A stretch of 64,000 bases of DNA, taken from Micromonospora sp. CP22 (GTDB taxonomy: Bacteria; Actinomycetota; Actinomycetes; Mycobacteriales; Micromonosporaceae). Shown here piece by piece: positions 1 through 8,787 of this stretch. Numbering within the stretch: the stretch's first letter is position 1; each line of letters opens with the position of its first letter. The notes below the pieces were generated by a model. That model had not been told where the DNA came from. It searched no databases and saw only the letters and a program-made list of their open reading frames with translations. The DNA lies in assembly GCF_009712475.1 (NCBI RefSeq), contig NZ_VCJO01000021.1, positions 1-64,000 of the forward strand, read 5' to 3'. The position numbers and the translations under genes were made by a program.

Positions 1-110
1 TGACCACGATCTTCGGGCGCGTTCCGGTAACCTTCACCCTGCAAGTGCCTTCCGTGACGGGCGATCTGGACCTTAGACAAGTCAGATCTTCCCAGATCAG
101 AAGGCACTTC
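1..110 (-). mobile_element. Left-edge fragment of a probable IS1380-family insertion sequence (transposase 5' end)
   Basis: Reading leftward from a GTG at 37, the sequence encodes VKVTGTRPKIVV before the window ends. This resembles the first residues of actinobacterial IS1380-type transposases as I remember them; only 12 codons are visible, so the call rests on a short match. The start is preceded by a strong inverted repeat (43-109) that would lie in the transposase mRNA leader. The outer end of the element is probably near 110 but no terminal repeat or target duplication can be confirmed. The decayed genes to the right fit an insertion-prone patch. Confidence 0.45.
43..109 (-). promoter_or_regulatory. 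Inverted repeat just upstream of the transposase start
   Basis: AAGTGCCTTC (43-52) pairs with GAAGGCACTT (100-109), and GATCTGG (63-69) pairs with CCAGATC (92-98), giving a two-part stem. On the minus-strand transcript the stem ends about six bases before the GTG start, so transcripts entering from outside could fold and hide the initiation region. That role is known for other insertion sequences and is only inferred here. Confidence 0.45.
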
Positions 111-384
111 CTCTTTCATGATCCACGATGCGGGCAGCCCTTACTGAAGGGCCGAGGCTAGGGACCTCGGCGATAAGAAATCGATAAGAGCGTGTTCGAG
201 GAGCCGCGTCCCGGCTCATCCTGCCCGCTTGCGGCTCGGCTTTTTCGCACTAGGCGATGGACGACGTCGTCCCTGCCGACGAAATCTGCCACCGGTCTAG
301 GAAGCCAATCCCATTTGACATCATGGGCATCGCGCATCGTCGCCGTTCGCGCGACAGGCGGGTCGACACCGCCGGGTTCAACGG
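110..384. other. Intergenic stretch, no gene recognised
   Basis: Short open frames here overlap on both strands and none has a recognisable domain or a convincing ribosome binding site. It separates the insertion-sequence fragment from the end of the broken SARP gene. I see no repeat or RNA gene. Confidence 0.4.
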
Positions 385-1149
385 CTACGGCAACCGGAGT
401 CGAAGCACCCGATGCTTGATAATCCCCTGGTACAGCCGCCGGAGGTCGGAGCCTGGCTCCACCCCCAATTCGTCCTGGAGGACTCGGGCGGCGGATCGAA
501 ACACGGAGATCGCGCCAGCAATGTCGCCTCGTCGGTGCAGTGCCGTCATCAACAGGACCAGCGCTGGTTCACGAATCGGGTGCTCAGCCACCGTCCGCCG
601 CAGCAGCGAAATGGCTGATCGACATCCCCCGCCCCGAGATGAAGAGTCGCTAGCAACTCCACGGCGAGGAGGTATTGCTCCTGAGCGTTTGCCACGTGGG
701 CGGACAGCGAAGGCCGCAGAGGTACGCCGAGCAAGGGTGGACCGAGCCAGCAGAGCATCGCCTTGTTCAGCAACGATCGCGCGACATCCGCTTGGTCCCG
801 AAGGTTCAACTGGCGTGCCCGTTCGAAATGATCGACGAAGGAGAACGGGTCGACGTCTCGCGGAGGAACCTCAAGGCAGTAACCGCCGCGCCGACGGACC
901 AGCAAGCCCCGGCCCGCCTCATACGACTCAAAGGCACGACGGAGGTTGGCGGCGTACGTCCGAAAATTCGGCACTGCCGAACGCGGCGGTTCGTCGGGCC
1001 AGATTTCGTCGATCAACTCCTCCGTCGAGACCGTCCTCCCCGGGTTCATCACCAGCTTGGCAAGAACGGTTCGCTGCTTCGGCGTACCGAGGCTCACCCT
1101 GGAAGAGCCGAAAAAAGACCCAAAAGCCGCCAAGCACCTCAATCTTCAC
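385..1149 (-). pseudogene. SARP-family transcriptional activator, broken by two frameshifts
   Basis: The pieces together read as a small SARP regulator: an OmpR-type winged-helix DNA-binding domain (VKIEVLGGFWV at the GTG start, then SLGTPKQRTVLAKLVM and VSTEELIDEIWPDEPPRSA) followed by a bacterial transcriptional activation domain ending in DELGVEPGSDLRRLYQ. The frame changes twice. A run of six A at 1111-1116 (six T on the coding strand) is one base too long; five would join VKIEVLGGFWVFF to GSSRVSLGTPKQR. Near 613-617 one base is missing; adding a G joins LGAGDVDQ to AISLLRRTVAEHP. About 255 residues would result, the size of a SARP without an ATPase domain. Such proteins usually activate specialised-metabolite clusters, but none lies beside it. 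Sequencing error is the alternative, although core genes in the window are intact. Confidence 0.75.
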
Positions 1150-1222
1150 TTCTCGAACCCCTTGGGAGGCAGGCATTCGCGTGGTCGCACCTTAACGATG
1201 CGCACCGATGGAGTGAACCGCA

Positions 1223-1639
1223 TTAAGACCGCCCACGGGCGTCGGCGACCCGCCAATGCACCACGTGAGGCGGGGTGGCGAGGGACCGCTGGACCGGCAG
1301 CGCCCTGTCGTGGCCACCGCGCCCGATCTGCAACTCGCCGTACAACTCGGTGGCGAGTAGTTAGGGCTCGGGCGCGGCAGCCACCTGTGCGGAGAGCACT
1401 GGACCGGAGCGACCCTGGAGAGCCTCCGCCATGCCGGCGAGCCACCGCCGGGAGATCGCCTCAATCGCATGTCGCAGGTTAGCCGTATAATTATGGACAT
1501 TTAGCATTGCGGAGAACGACGGATCCCAGTACGGTCTGCGGCTTGGTTTCCAGCGGTAGCGCCCGTTAGCCGTGCACCGCGCACGAAGGTCGAGGAGCTG
1601 GATCCACACAGGACCCTCCGCGCGCATTCGAAGGATCAC
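1223..1639 (-). pseudogene. Unrecognised gene with an in-frame stop codon
   Basis: A GTG-started frame reads 92 codons, meets a TAA at 1361-1363, and continues in the same frame for 45 more codons to a second TAA. Both halves look protein-like: the first contains GPVWIQLLDLRARC and SAMLNVHNYTANLRHAI, the second LLATELYGELQIGRGGHD and RSLATPPHVVHWRV. I do not recognise the family. Base composition is less GC-rich than in the core genes. It lies just upstream of the broken SARP and shares its strand, so both may have belonged to one decayed unit. The first 92 codons could also be a genuine short gene. Confidence 0.35.
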
Positions 1640-2030
1640 GGTACGCGTTTACTGCCGTCCCGGCCCGGTAGGTTGCAGTCGATCGCGACAAGGTCAACCG
1701 AAGCGACGATGAACTCAATAGCGGCTTTAGCCACACTTGATTGATCGCATTCCAGCCGACCCGGAGTGAAACCGTCCACCATTCAACAGTCAGTCAAGCG
1801 GGTAAGACGGACCGTGATACGACCTCTCCATATTGGCCTATTATGCGCATTAGGACATGAATCATCGCTAATTGCCCACAAGCGCCCCTAGGGTCTGGCA
1901 GCACGACAGTCAGCCTCAGTTGGGGGTAGAGATGCGCTCGCACGAATGGAACTGAACCTCCTGCCCGGTCAGGAGCGGCCGGGAGTACGCTTGCGGAGCG
2001 CAACGCCCCGGTGACGAATGGGGATGATGC
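1640..2030. other. Comparatively AT-rich spacer, no intact gene
   Basis: A 33-codon minus-strand frame from a GTG near 1733 (containing IEFIVASVDLVAIDC and NLPGRDGSKRVP) looks protein-like but ends just before the previous pseudogene, so it may be another fragment of it. The composition is lower in GC than in the flanking core. The promoter of the downstream GGDEF-EAL gene should lie near 1950-2020, but no clear hexamers are visible. Confidence 0.35.
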
Positions 2031-4535
2031 TTGGCTCTGCGGGCTCGACAGACTGGGACCGATCGGCGGCTGATGCTGCTCGTCGGTCTCGTCGTCGTTT
2101 TGGCTGGCCTCGCCGCTGCCGTCTCCGTCGCCCACTTGCCCAGCTACGACGCCATCACGGCGACAACCACTTGGGCCACTCTGATCTCACTTGTTGCGGT
2201 CGGTTTCGTCGCCAAGGTGAGGATTCGCATCCGCTCGACCAACCACGACATCGCCTGGACCGAAACGGCCATCGTGATCGGGCTCGCGGTGGCGCCCGCC
2301 TCGGTCGTCATCCTCGCCACCGGGTTCGGCATCGGGATCGCCACCATCCTCACCGGCAGCTCACCGATCAAGCGGGCTTTCGGCATCGGCAAGAACATGC
2401 TCGTGGCCACCGCCGCTGGTTTGGTACTCCAGGCGTTCGAATGGCCCGCCGCCAGCTCAGGTCTCGCTGGCACAGCGCTCCCCCTAGCTGTCGCCTATCT
2501 CGCTGCCGTGCTGCTCGACGAACTCGTCACCCTCCCCGTCATCTCAATGGCGACCGGCACCTCGTTGCGCACCTTGTTCCGGGAGGACTGGGGTTTCCGC
2601 ATCGGTGCAGCCATCGCCCGCCTCGGCGTCATCACCAGCACGGTGCTGCTCATCAACATCGACTTCCGGCTGCTCCTCGTGGTGCCTCCGTTGATGCTCA
2701 GCCTGCACCTGCTCTACTCCGCGCGGGTTCGGAGCCGCACCGAGCAGCAGGTGTGGCAGCGACTCGCGCAGACCACCGACGCGCTCAACGTGGTCGAGTT
2801 GGACGAGGTCCTCACCACCGCGGTCACCCGGGCATCCGAACTCTTCTCCGCCGACGAGGTGGAGGTCGAGCTACGCGACGTCGACCGGGTGGTGCGCGGC
2901 GGTGCCGACGGGGTCAGCTACGACGGGCCGGCCGACCAGCCCACCGCCGTCCAGGGTGCGGTGGTTCCCGTCCGTCTGGAGGGGCACGACAAGACGGTCG
3001 ACGTGGGGATGCTGCGCCTGCGCTTCCACGGACCGGTGAAACTCTCCGAGCGGGAGCACTACACGCTCTACACGTTCGCCTCGGCACTGTGCACGGCTAT
3101 CCGCAACGCCCAGGCGTACGCCGAACTCGCGAGGGTGGCCGAAGCCCACGCGCACGACGCGACCCACGACGCACTGACCGGCCTGCCGAACCGGCGCCAC
3201 CTGCTCGACGCGGGCAACGACCACCTGCACCACCGACACGCCGACGGGGTTACCGCCCTGGTGCTGATCGACCTGAACCACTTCAAGGAGGTCAACGACA
3301 CCCTCGGCCACACCGCCGGTGACCAGATGCTGGCCGCCGTCGCCGAGCGGCTGCGCGCCGCCGCCCACGCCGAGGACCTGGTCGCCCGGCTCGGTGGTGA
3401 CGAGTTCGCCGTACTCCTGCGCGCCCTGCCCGCGCCTGCGGTGGCCGCCCACCGGGCCGAGACGCTCCTGGCGGCGCTGTACGAACCGTTCGACATCGAC
3501 GGCATGCGGATCAACGTGGAGGCCAGCGGCGGCATCGCCGTCGCTCCCGCCACCGGCGGCATGGTCGAACTGCTACGCCGCGCGGACGTCGCCATGTACC
3601 AGGCCAAGCGGGCCGGGCAGCGGGTCGCCACCTACGCGCCCGCCCGGGACACCGCCGATCTGGGTCGCCTCACCCTCGGCGGCGACCTGACCAAGGCCGT
3701 CGCCGACCACGAGTTCACCGTCAACTTCCAGCCGATCGTCGACCTCGGCACCGGTGAGGTCATCGCCGCCGAAGCGTTGGCCCGCTGGCGTCACCCCACC
3801 CACGGCATGATCGACCCACTGCGTTTCCTGGAGACGGTCGAGCGCTCGGGTTTGCTTCCCGCCTTCGCCGACGCCATCCTCGACCAGGCCCTGATCTCCG
3901 CCGGCACCTGGCGTGACGCCGGCTTCGAGGTACCCGTGGCGGTCAACGTCTCTCCCCGCAGCCTGCTCGACGCCCGGTTCCCCGGTTCGGTGCTGGCCCG
4001 CCTGCGCGCCCACGACCTGCCACCCGACCGGCTGATCCTGGAACTGACCGAGACCCTCACCCTCAGTCAGCTCGACGTCGTCGACCAGGTACTCACCCGG
4101 CTGCGCGACGCGGGTGTCCGACTCGCCCTGGACGACTTCGGCACCGGTTACTCCTCGCTCTCCCTGCTCTCCCGGATCCCGGTGCACCAACTGAAGATCG
4201 ACCGAAGCTTCGTCACCGCGATGGAATCCTCCACCGAAGCAGCCGCGATCATCCGCTCCACCCTCGATCTCGGTCGCAGTCTCGACCTCGCCGTGGTGGC
4301 CGAGGGGGTGGAGCGGGAGGCGCAGCGACACGCGCTCTGGGAACTGGGCTGCACCGCCGGCCAGGGCCACCTCTTCGCCCGTCCGCTGCCCTCCGGAACG
4401 CTGCTCGCCGCCCTCCAACGCGGCACCGGCGGCCGGACCGGCTGCCTCGCGGTCGCCCTGCACGATGCCGGCGCGGTGGTCCGGCTACCGCAGGGACGGC
4501 GACAGGGCGGCCGGGGGCGCCACCAGCAGGCCTGA
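2031..4535 (+). CDS. Membrane-anchored GGDEF-EAL c-di-GMP turnover protein
   Basis: An N-terminal membrane region of roughly residues 14-235 is followed by a GAF-like segment (about 240-365), a GGDEF diguanylate cyclase domain with intact GGDEF at 455-459, and an EAL phosphodiesterase domain with EAL at 581-583. EAL catalytic motifs are present: NVSPRSLL, ELTET, DDFGTGYSS, LKIDRSF and AEGVE. Both domains therefore look potentially active, so net direction cannot be told. The usual product-inhibition RxxD site before GGDEF reads HAED, so feedback inhibition is probably absent. The start is TTG: an in-frame stop lies immediately upstream and no earlier start exists. At 834 residues it is a full-length composite protein. 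It is the first of four genes on this strand. Confidence 0.9.
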   Translation: MALRARQTGTDRRLMLLVGLVVVLAGLAAAVSVAHLPSYDAITATTTWATLISLVAVGFVAKVRIRIRSTNHDIAWTETAIVIGLAVAPASVVILATGFGIGIATILTGSSPIKRAFGIGKNMLVATAAGLVLQAFEWPAASSGLAGTALPLAVAYLAAVLLDELVTLPVISMATGTSLRTLFREDWGFRIGAAIARLGVITSTVLLINIDFRLLLVVPPLMLSLHLLYSARVRSRTEQQVWQRLAQTTDALNVVELDEVLTTAVTRASELFSADEVEVELRDVDRVVRGGADGVSYDGPADQPTAVQGAVVPVRLEGHDKTVDVGMLRLRFHGPVKLSEREHYTLYTFASALCTAIRNAQAYAELARVAEAHAHDATHDALTGLPNRRHLLDAGNDHLHHRHADGVTALVLIDLNHFKEVNDTLGHTAGDQMLAAVAERLRAAAHAEDLVARLGGDEFAVLLRALPAPAVAAHRAETLLAALYEPFDIDGMRINVEASGGIAVAPATGGMVELLRRADVAMYQAKRAGQRVATYAPARDTADLGRLTLGGDLTKAVADHEFTVNFQPIVDLGTGEVIAAEALARWRHPTHGMIDPLRFLETVERSGLLPAFADAILDQALISAGTWRDAGFEVPVAVNVSPRSLLDARFPGSVLARLRAHDLPPDRLILELTETLTLSQLDVVDQVLTRLRDAGVRLALDDFGTGYSSLSLLSRIPVHQLKIDRSFVTAMESSTEAAAIIRSTLDLGRSLDLAVVAEGVEREAQRHALWELGCTAGQGHLFARPLPSGTLLAALQRGTGGRTGCLAVALHDAGAVVRLPQGRRQGGRGRHQQA

Positions 4536-4548
4536 CACACTTGCCCAG

Positions 4549-5853
4549 ATGAGCACCGCCACCCCGACCGACCACCGTCCAGGGTGGTGGTACCGGATCG
4601 ACACCTCCGCTGGAGGTCTCGCTCTCGACCTCGGCCTCTACGCCGTCTCCGCCGCCTTCGCCGCGATCACCGCAGCCACCTCAACCCTGCTGCCACACCG
4701 TGCCTGGGGTGGCATCGCCGCACTCGGCTACCTCAGCGCGGCTCTCGTGGCGATCGGTCAACTCCTGCTGCGGCGGCACCGGCCCGGGTCACCTCTGGTA
4801 GGACTGCCCGCACGCTGGCTGGTCACCGTCCTGGCCTGGACGGCCGTCGCCCTGCTACCCCTCGTGTGGCAGAGCGTGCAGCGCGCGGCGGGGCGCACCG
4901 ACCGGGCCCAGGAAGAGGTACTCGTCGTCGAGCAGTCCGGGCAGCGGCTGGTGGAGACCGGCACTCCCTACCTGGGGCCGGAGGCCATCGCGGCGTTGCC
5001 CCCCGGCGAACAGCTGCTCGGCTACACGCCGTACCAACCCGGAATGGCCCTGTTCGGGTTGCCCCGCGCGGCCACCGACGCGTGGTGGGGCGACGCCCGG
5101 GTCTGGTTCGCCGTCGGCACCGCGCTCGCCCTATTCCTCGCCGTCCGCATCCTGCGTCGACCGGCGGCCGGGTCGACCTCGGTCGGACACGACGCCGCGC
5201 TGCTGCGTGGCGCGCAGGCTGCCACCGTCCTGCCGATCTGTGCGTTGACCCTGGCCACCGGCGGCGACGACCTGCCCGTACTCGCGCTCTGCCTGCTGGC
5301 CCTCGCGCTCGCCGCCACCGCACGACCCGGCTGGGCGGGCGTCGTCGTCGGGCTCGCCGGTGCGCTCAAACTCTTCGCCTGGCCGGTCGCCGCCGTACTG
5401 GTCATCTGGGGCATCTGCCACCGGGCCGGTTTACGGGTCGCCGTCGGCGCGTTCGGCCTACCCGCCGCAGCGCTGCTGCCCACCCTGCTGGTGGATCGAG
5501 ACGCGCTGGTGGAGAACGTGCTGCGGTTTCCCCTCGGGCACGGCCTGGTCGCCAGCCCGGCACAGTCCCCGTTCCCCGGTCACCTGATCGCGGAAGCCCT
5601 GCCGGCTGGCCGGGCCGTGGCAGCGGCGCTGCTGGTCGCCGCCGCGTTGGCGATCGCCATCCGGCTCGCTCGACGCCCGCCCCGCACGGCCCGCACGGCG
5701 GCGCTCGTCTGCGGGTACGGGCTGCTCGTGGCGATCCTGCTGATGCCCACCACCCGGTTCGGTTACCTGCTCTATCCGGTGGCGTTCCTCCTCTGGGCGC
5801 CCGCACTCGATGTTCCCGGGATCCGGCAACCTGCGCGCGAAGACGGCAAGTAG
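4549..5853 (+). CDS. GT87-like polytopic membrane protein
   Basis: The 434-residue product has about ten hydrophobic segments and resembles the DUF2029 / GT87 group of GT-C mannosyltransferases, which use polyprenyl-phosphate sugars on the outer membrane face. The first large loop contains LVETGTPYLGPEAI and YTPYQPGMALFG, similar to the loop after helix 1 in that group, and FPLGHGLVASPAQSPFPGHL is also typical. The ATG lies 13 bases after the GGDEF-EAL stop. A longer frame opens upstream but overlaps the previous gene, so the ATG is preferred. Substrate and sugar cannot be inferred. Another GT87-type gene occurs at 15623-17155. Confidence 0.7.
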   Translation: MSTATPTDHRPGWWYRIDTSAGGLALDLGLYAVSAAFAAITAATSTLLPHRAWGGIAALGYLSAALVAIGQLLLRRHRPGSPLVGLPARWLVTVLAWTAVALLPLVWQSVQRAAGRTDRAQEEVLVVEQSGQRLVETGTPYLGPEAIAALPPGEQLLGYTPYQPGMALFGLPRAATDAWWGDARVWFAVGTALALFLAVRILRRPAAGSTSVGHDAALLRGAQAATVLPICALTLATGGDDLPVLALCLLALALAATARPGWAGVVVGLAGALKLFAWPVAAVLVIWGICHRAGLRVAVGAFGLPAAALLPTLLVDRDALVENVLRFPLGHGLVASPAQSPFPGHLIAEALPAGRAVAAALLVAAALAIAIRLARRPPRTARTAALVCGYGLLVAILLMPTTRFGYLLYPVAFLLWAPALDVPGIRQPAREDGK

Positions 5854-5870
5854 GGCGTAGACCTGAGGGC

Positions 5871-6503
5871 ATGACCACCTACCGCGACCGCAACGAGGCG
5901 GGCCAGGTGCTCGCCGACCGACTGACTGCCCTGATCGGCGCACCGGACGTCATCGTGCTGGGCCTGGTACGCGGCGGCGTGCCGGTGGCCCGGGTCATCG
6001 CCGAACGCCTCGGCGCACCACTGGACGTGCTGGTGGTTCGCAAACTCGGCATACCGTGGGCCCCCGAGGTCGCCTTCGGCGCGCTCGGCCCGGCCGGCGT
6101 ACGCGTGCTCAACGACGCGGTGGCCCGGCAGCTCGGCACCGACGACATCGCCGAGGTCGAGCGCCGGGAGCAGGCAGAACTGGAGCGGCGCGAGAAGCTC
6201 TATCGGGCTGGACGGCCGCCCCTGGATCTGACCGGGCGCACCGCCGTCATCGTCGACGACGGGTTGGCCACCGGAGCGACCGCGCGGGCCGCCGTGCAGG
6301 TGGCTCGCCAGCTCGGCGCCCGTCGGGTCGTGGTCGCCGTGCCGGTCGGTTCCCAGGAGGCGTACGAGATGCTCGCCAGCGAAGCCGACCAGGTGATCTG
6401 TGCCCAGCGCCCGCCCGCCTTCACCGCCGTCGGCGCGTACTACGACGACTTCCACGAGGTTTCCGACGACGAGGTGACGGAGGCGCTGGCCGATACCGCG
6501 TGA
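5871..6503 (+). CDS. Phosphoribosyltransferase-family protein
   Basis: The 210-residue protein carries a type I PRTase fold with the PRPP-binding motif VIVDDGLATGATA and an N-terminal LGLVRGGVPVA segment typical of stand-alone regulatory or orphan PRTases such as those annotated PF00156. A charged helix (EVERREQAELERREKLYR) interrupts the core, as in the actinobacterial orphan group. The true substrate is unknown. It starts 17 bases after the membrane-protein stop and is followed closely by the zinc-ribbon gene, so the three may be cotranscribed. Very long overlapping frames here are codon-bias artefacts. Confidence 0.85.
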   Translation: MTTYRDRNEAGQVLADRLTALIGAPDVIVLGLVRGGVPVARVIAERLGAPLDVLVVRKLGIPWAPEVAFGALGPAGVRVLNDAVARQLGTDDIAEVERREQAELERREKLYRAGRPPLDLTGRTAVIVDDGLATGATARAAVQVARQLGARRVVVAVPVGSQEAYEMLASEADQVICAQRPPAFTAVGAYYDDFHEVSDDEVTEALADTA

Positions 6504-6525
6504 ACCGACCAGGTACCTTCGGGTA

Positions 6526-6921
6526 ATGAGCCTGACCTGTCCCAAGTGCCACGGAGACATGCGCCAGTACGAGCGCAGTGGCGTCGTCATCGACCAGTGT
6601 GGCGAGTGCCGGGGGATCTTCCTCGATCGCGGCGAGTTGGAGAAGCTGTTCGAGGCGGAGGCCAACTGGAGCGCTCAGCAGGCTCCGCCCCCGCCCCCAC
6701 CGCCGACCGCCCCGCAGCCGGGCGGCTACCAGCCCCCGCCGCCACCGCCGCCCGCAACGCACCAGCCGGGTTACGGCACCGTGCCGCCGCCACCGCCCCC
6801 GCCGCCGCACGGCTACCCGGCCCCCGCGCCGGTCTACGGCCACGCGCCACAGCACTACGGCTACCACGGGCACTACCGGCGGAAGAAGCGCAAGAGCTTC
6901 CTCGACGAGATGTTCGGCTGA
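6526..6921 (+). CDS. TFIIB-type zinc-ribbon protein with proline-rich linker
   Basis: The first 50 residues form a zf-TFIIB zinc ribbon: CPKCHGDM and CGECRGIFLDRGELEKL supply four zinc ligands as CxxC pairs. Residues about 55-105 are a low-complexity Pro/Gly/Tyr linker, and the chain ends with a basic patch and the hydrophobic motif KSFLDEMFG. The function of this small family is not established. It is the last gene before a strong terminator, 22 bases after the phosphoribosyltransferase. Confidence 0.85.
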   Translation: MSLTCPKCHGDMRQYERSGVVIDQCGECRGIFLDRGELEKLFEAEANWSAQQAPPPPPPPTAPQPGGYQPPPPPPPATHQPGYGTVPPPPPPPPHGYPAPAPVYGHAPQHYGYHGHYRRKKRKSFLDEMFG

Positions 6922-6930
6922 GCAGCACGA

Positions 6931-6980
6931 CCCCACCAATGACCGGGCCGTCCGATCGGTCGGCCCGGTCATTGGTGGGG
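6931..6980. terminator. Bidirectional terminator hairpin between convergent genes
   Basis: A perfect 20-bp inverted repeat (6931-6950 with 6961-6980) surrounds a 10-base loop. It lies between the zinc-ribbon gene and the convergent dnaB stop, so it can serve both strands. There is no long T tract, as is common in high-GC genomes. Confidence 0.85.
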
Positions 6981-6988
6981 TGAGCTGG

Positions 6989-8398
6989 TTAGACGATCGC
7001 CATGTCCACGAAGCGCGACAGGTGCAGCTGGGCGGCGACGGTCACCGTGTCAGTCGGACCATTCCGGTGCTTCGCAACGATGAAATCCGCCTCCCCGGCC
7101 CGGGGGGATTCCTTGTCGTAGTAGTCGTCACGATGCAGAAGAATGACGACGTCCGCATCTTGCTCAATTGATCCAGACTCGCGCAGATCAGACAGTTGTG
7201 GGCGCTTGTCGGTGCGCTGCTCGGGGCCACGGTTCAGCTGGCTGACCGCGATGACCGGGCACTCGACCTCCTTGGCCAGCAGCTTGAGGCCCCGGGACAG
7301 GTCCGCGACCTCCTGCTGCCGGCTCTCCGTACGCTTCGGCGAGGTCATCAGCTGGAGATAATCGACCACGATCAGCTTGAGGTCGTGCCGCTGCTTGAGC
7401 CGGCGAGCCTTCGCTCGGATCTCCATCAGGTTCATGCTGGGCGTGTCGTCGACGAACAGCGGCGCCTCGCTGATCTCGCCCATGCAGCGGGCCAGCTTCG
7501 TCCAGTCGTCATCGGACAACTGCCCGCTGCGCAGTACGTGCAACGGCACCCGGGCCTCGGCCGAGAGCAGCCGCATCACGATCTCGACCTTGCTCATCTC
7601 CAGCGAGAAGATGGCCGATGCCTGGTTGGCCCGGATCGCGGCGTTGCGCGCGAAGTCCATGCTCGCCGTGCTCTTACCAAGACCGGGTCGCCCCGCCACG
7701 ATGATCAACTGCCCGGCGTGCAGCCCGTTGAGCAGGCGGTCCAGGTCGGTGAAGCCGGTCGGCACGCCGGTCATCACGCCGCCCTGCGCGCCGACCGCCT
7801 CGATCTCGTCGAGCGTCGGTTGCAGCATGTCGGCCAGGACGGCGAAATCCTCGCTGACCCGGCGCTCCGTCACGTCGTAGACGGCCTGCTGAGCCAGGTC
7901 GACGATGTCGTCCACGTCCCGGCTGCCGCCGCTCGCGGTGCCGTAGCCGAGTTGGACGATCCGCGTACCGGCCTCGACCAGGCGGCGCAGCACCGCGCGT
8001 TCGCTGACGATGCGGGCGTAGTAGGCGGCGTTCGCGGCCGTCGGCACGCTCGCGATCAGCGTGTGCAGGTACGGAGCGCCACCCACCCTGGCCAGATCGC
8101 CGGAGTCGGCCAGGGCCGCCGCGACGGTGATGGCGTCGGCCGGCTCGCCCCTGCCGTAGATCTCCAGGATGGTGTCGAAGATGGTGGCGTGGATCGGCCG
8201 GTAGAAGTCGTTGATCTTGAGGATCTCGACGACGTCGGCGATGGCGTCCTTGGACAGCAGCATGCCACCCAGGACGCACTGCTCGGCAGCCACATCCTGC
8301 GGCGGCGTCTTGTCGAACTGACCGTCGCGTGGCGGGTCGGCGGCCTGCGGCCCGCCACCGTGGAACGGCTCCGTCCGCCTGTCATCGGTGACCGACAC
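6989..8398 (-). CDS. dnaB: Replicative DNA helicase DnaB
   Basis: This is the ring-shaped 5'-3' helicase that unwinds the replication fork. The 469-residue protein has the N-terminal primase-interaction domain (PPQDVAAEQCVLGGMLLS) and the RecA-like motor with Walker A GRPGLGKST (lysine about residue 242), Walker B LIVVDYLQLM, and the C-terminal SQLNRGPEQR and DLRESGSIEQDADV motifs. The GTG start is chosen because a GGAGGGG sequence sits five bases upstream; a GTG 15 bases earlier would overlap that site. No intein is present, although DnaB is a frequent intein host. The upstream spacer contains a cluster of DnaA boxes. The loader DciA is also in the window. Confidence 0.97.
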   Translation of the reverse strand: MSVTDDRRTEPFHGGGPQAADPPRDGQFDKTPPQDVAAEQCVLGGMLLSKDAIADVVEILKINDFYRPIHATIFDTILEIYGRGEPADAITVAAALADSGDLARVGGAPYLHTLIASVPTAANAAYYARIVSERAVLRRLVEAGTRIVQLGYGTASGGSRDVDDIVDLAQQAVYDVTERRVSEDFAVLADMLQPTLDEIEAVGAQGGVMTGVPTGFTDLDRLLNGLHAGQLIIVAGRPGLGKSTASMDFARNAAIRANQASAIFSLEMSKVEIVMRLLSAEARVPLHVLRSGQLSDDDWTKLARCMGEISEAPLFVDDTPSMNLMEIRAKARRLKQRHDLKLIVVDYLQLMTSPKRTESRQQEVADLSRGLKLLAKEVECPVIAVSQLNRGPEQRTDKRPQLSDLRESGSIEQDADVVILLHRDDYYDKESPRAGEADFIVAKHRNGPTDTVTVAAQLHLSRFVDMAIV

Positions 8399-8787
8399 CG
8401 GGCCCCCCTCCACTGCGTCGGATCGGTTCAGGCTTACCGCCCGGGTGCGACAACGTCGACCGGCCGTTCGATCGGGGGTTATCGGGTCAGCAGGTCGATG
8501 GCAACCATACGGACTCCGAGGTCAGCCGCTCAACCGTGGCGGTGGACGAGCCTCGGGACAACCTGTGGACGCAGGTGGACAATCATGTGCGCAGCGTGTG
8601 CACAGGGTGTGGATAACGGATGGGGAATTCTCGCCGAGAAGCCTCTGACCTGCACAAACGTTTTCCCCAGCCTGTGGAGGGAATTTCCGGGTAGGGCTTT
8701 GTCCTGAACCTCCCGTAAGATCGGTGGCCGACGGCTACACCTGGACAGCGGATTGCGCTTTCGGTTGAGAAGGGTCACGCTCCGGCC
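8399..8787. promoter_or_regulatory. dnaB upstream spacer with DnaA-box cluster
   Basis: Between the divergent dnaB and the 8788 gene lie one perfect DnaA box, TGTGGATAA at 8608-8616, and relaxed matches at 8541-8549 (GGTGGACGA), 8564-8572 (TGTGGACGC), 8574-8582 (GGTGGACAA) and 8673-8681 (TGTGGAGGG). That density is unusual outside an origin. DnaA could control dnaB transcription or be titrated here. No promoter hexamers are confidently recognised. Confidence 0.55.

Noticed and set aside
6989..8398. Possible intein in dnaB
   Set aside because: DnaB is a frequent intein host, but the Walker A and downstream motifs are continuous and the length is normal.
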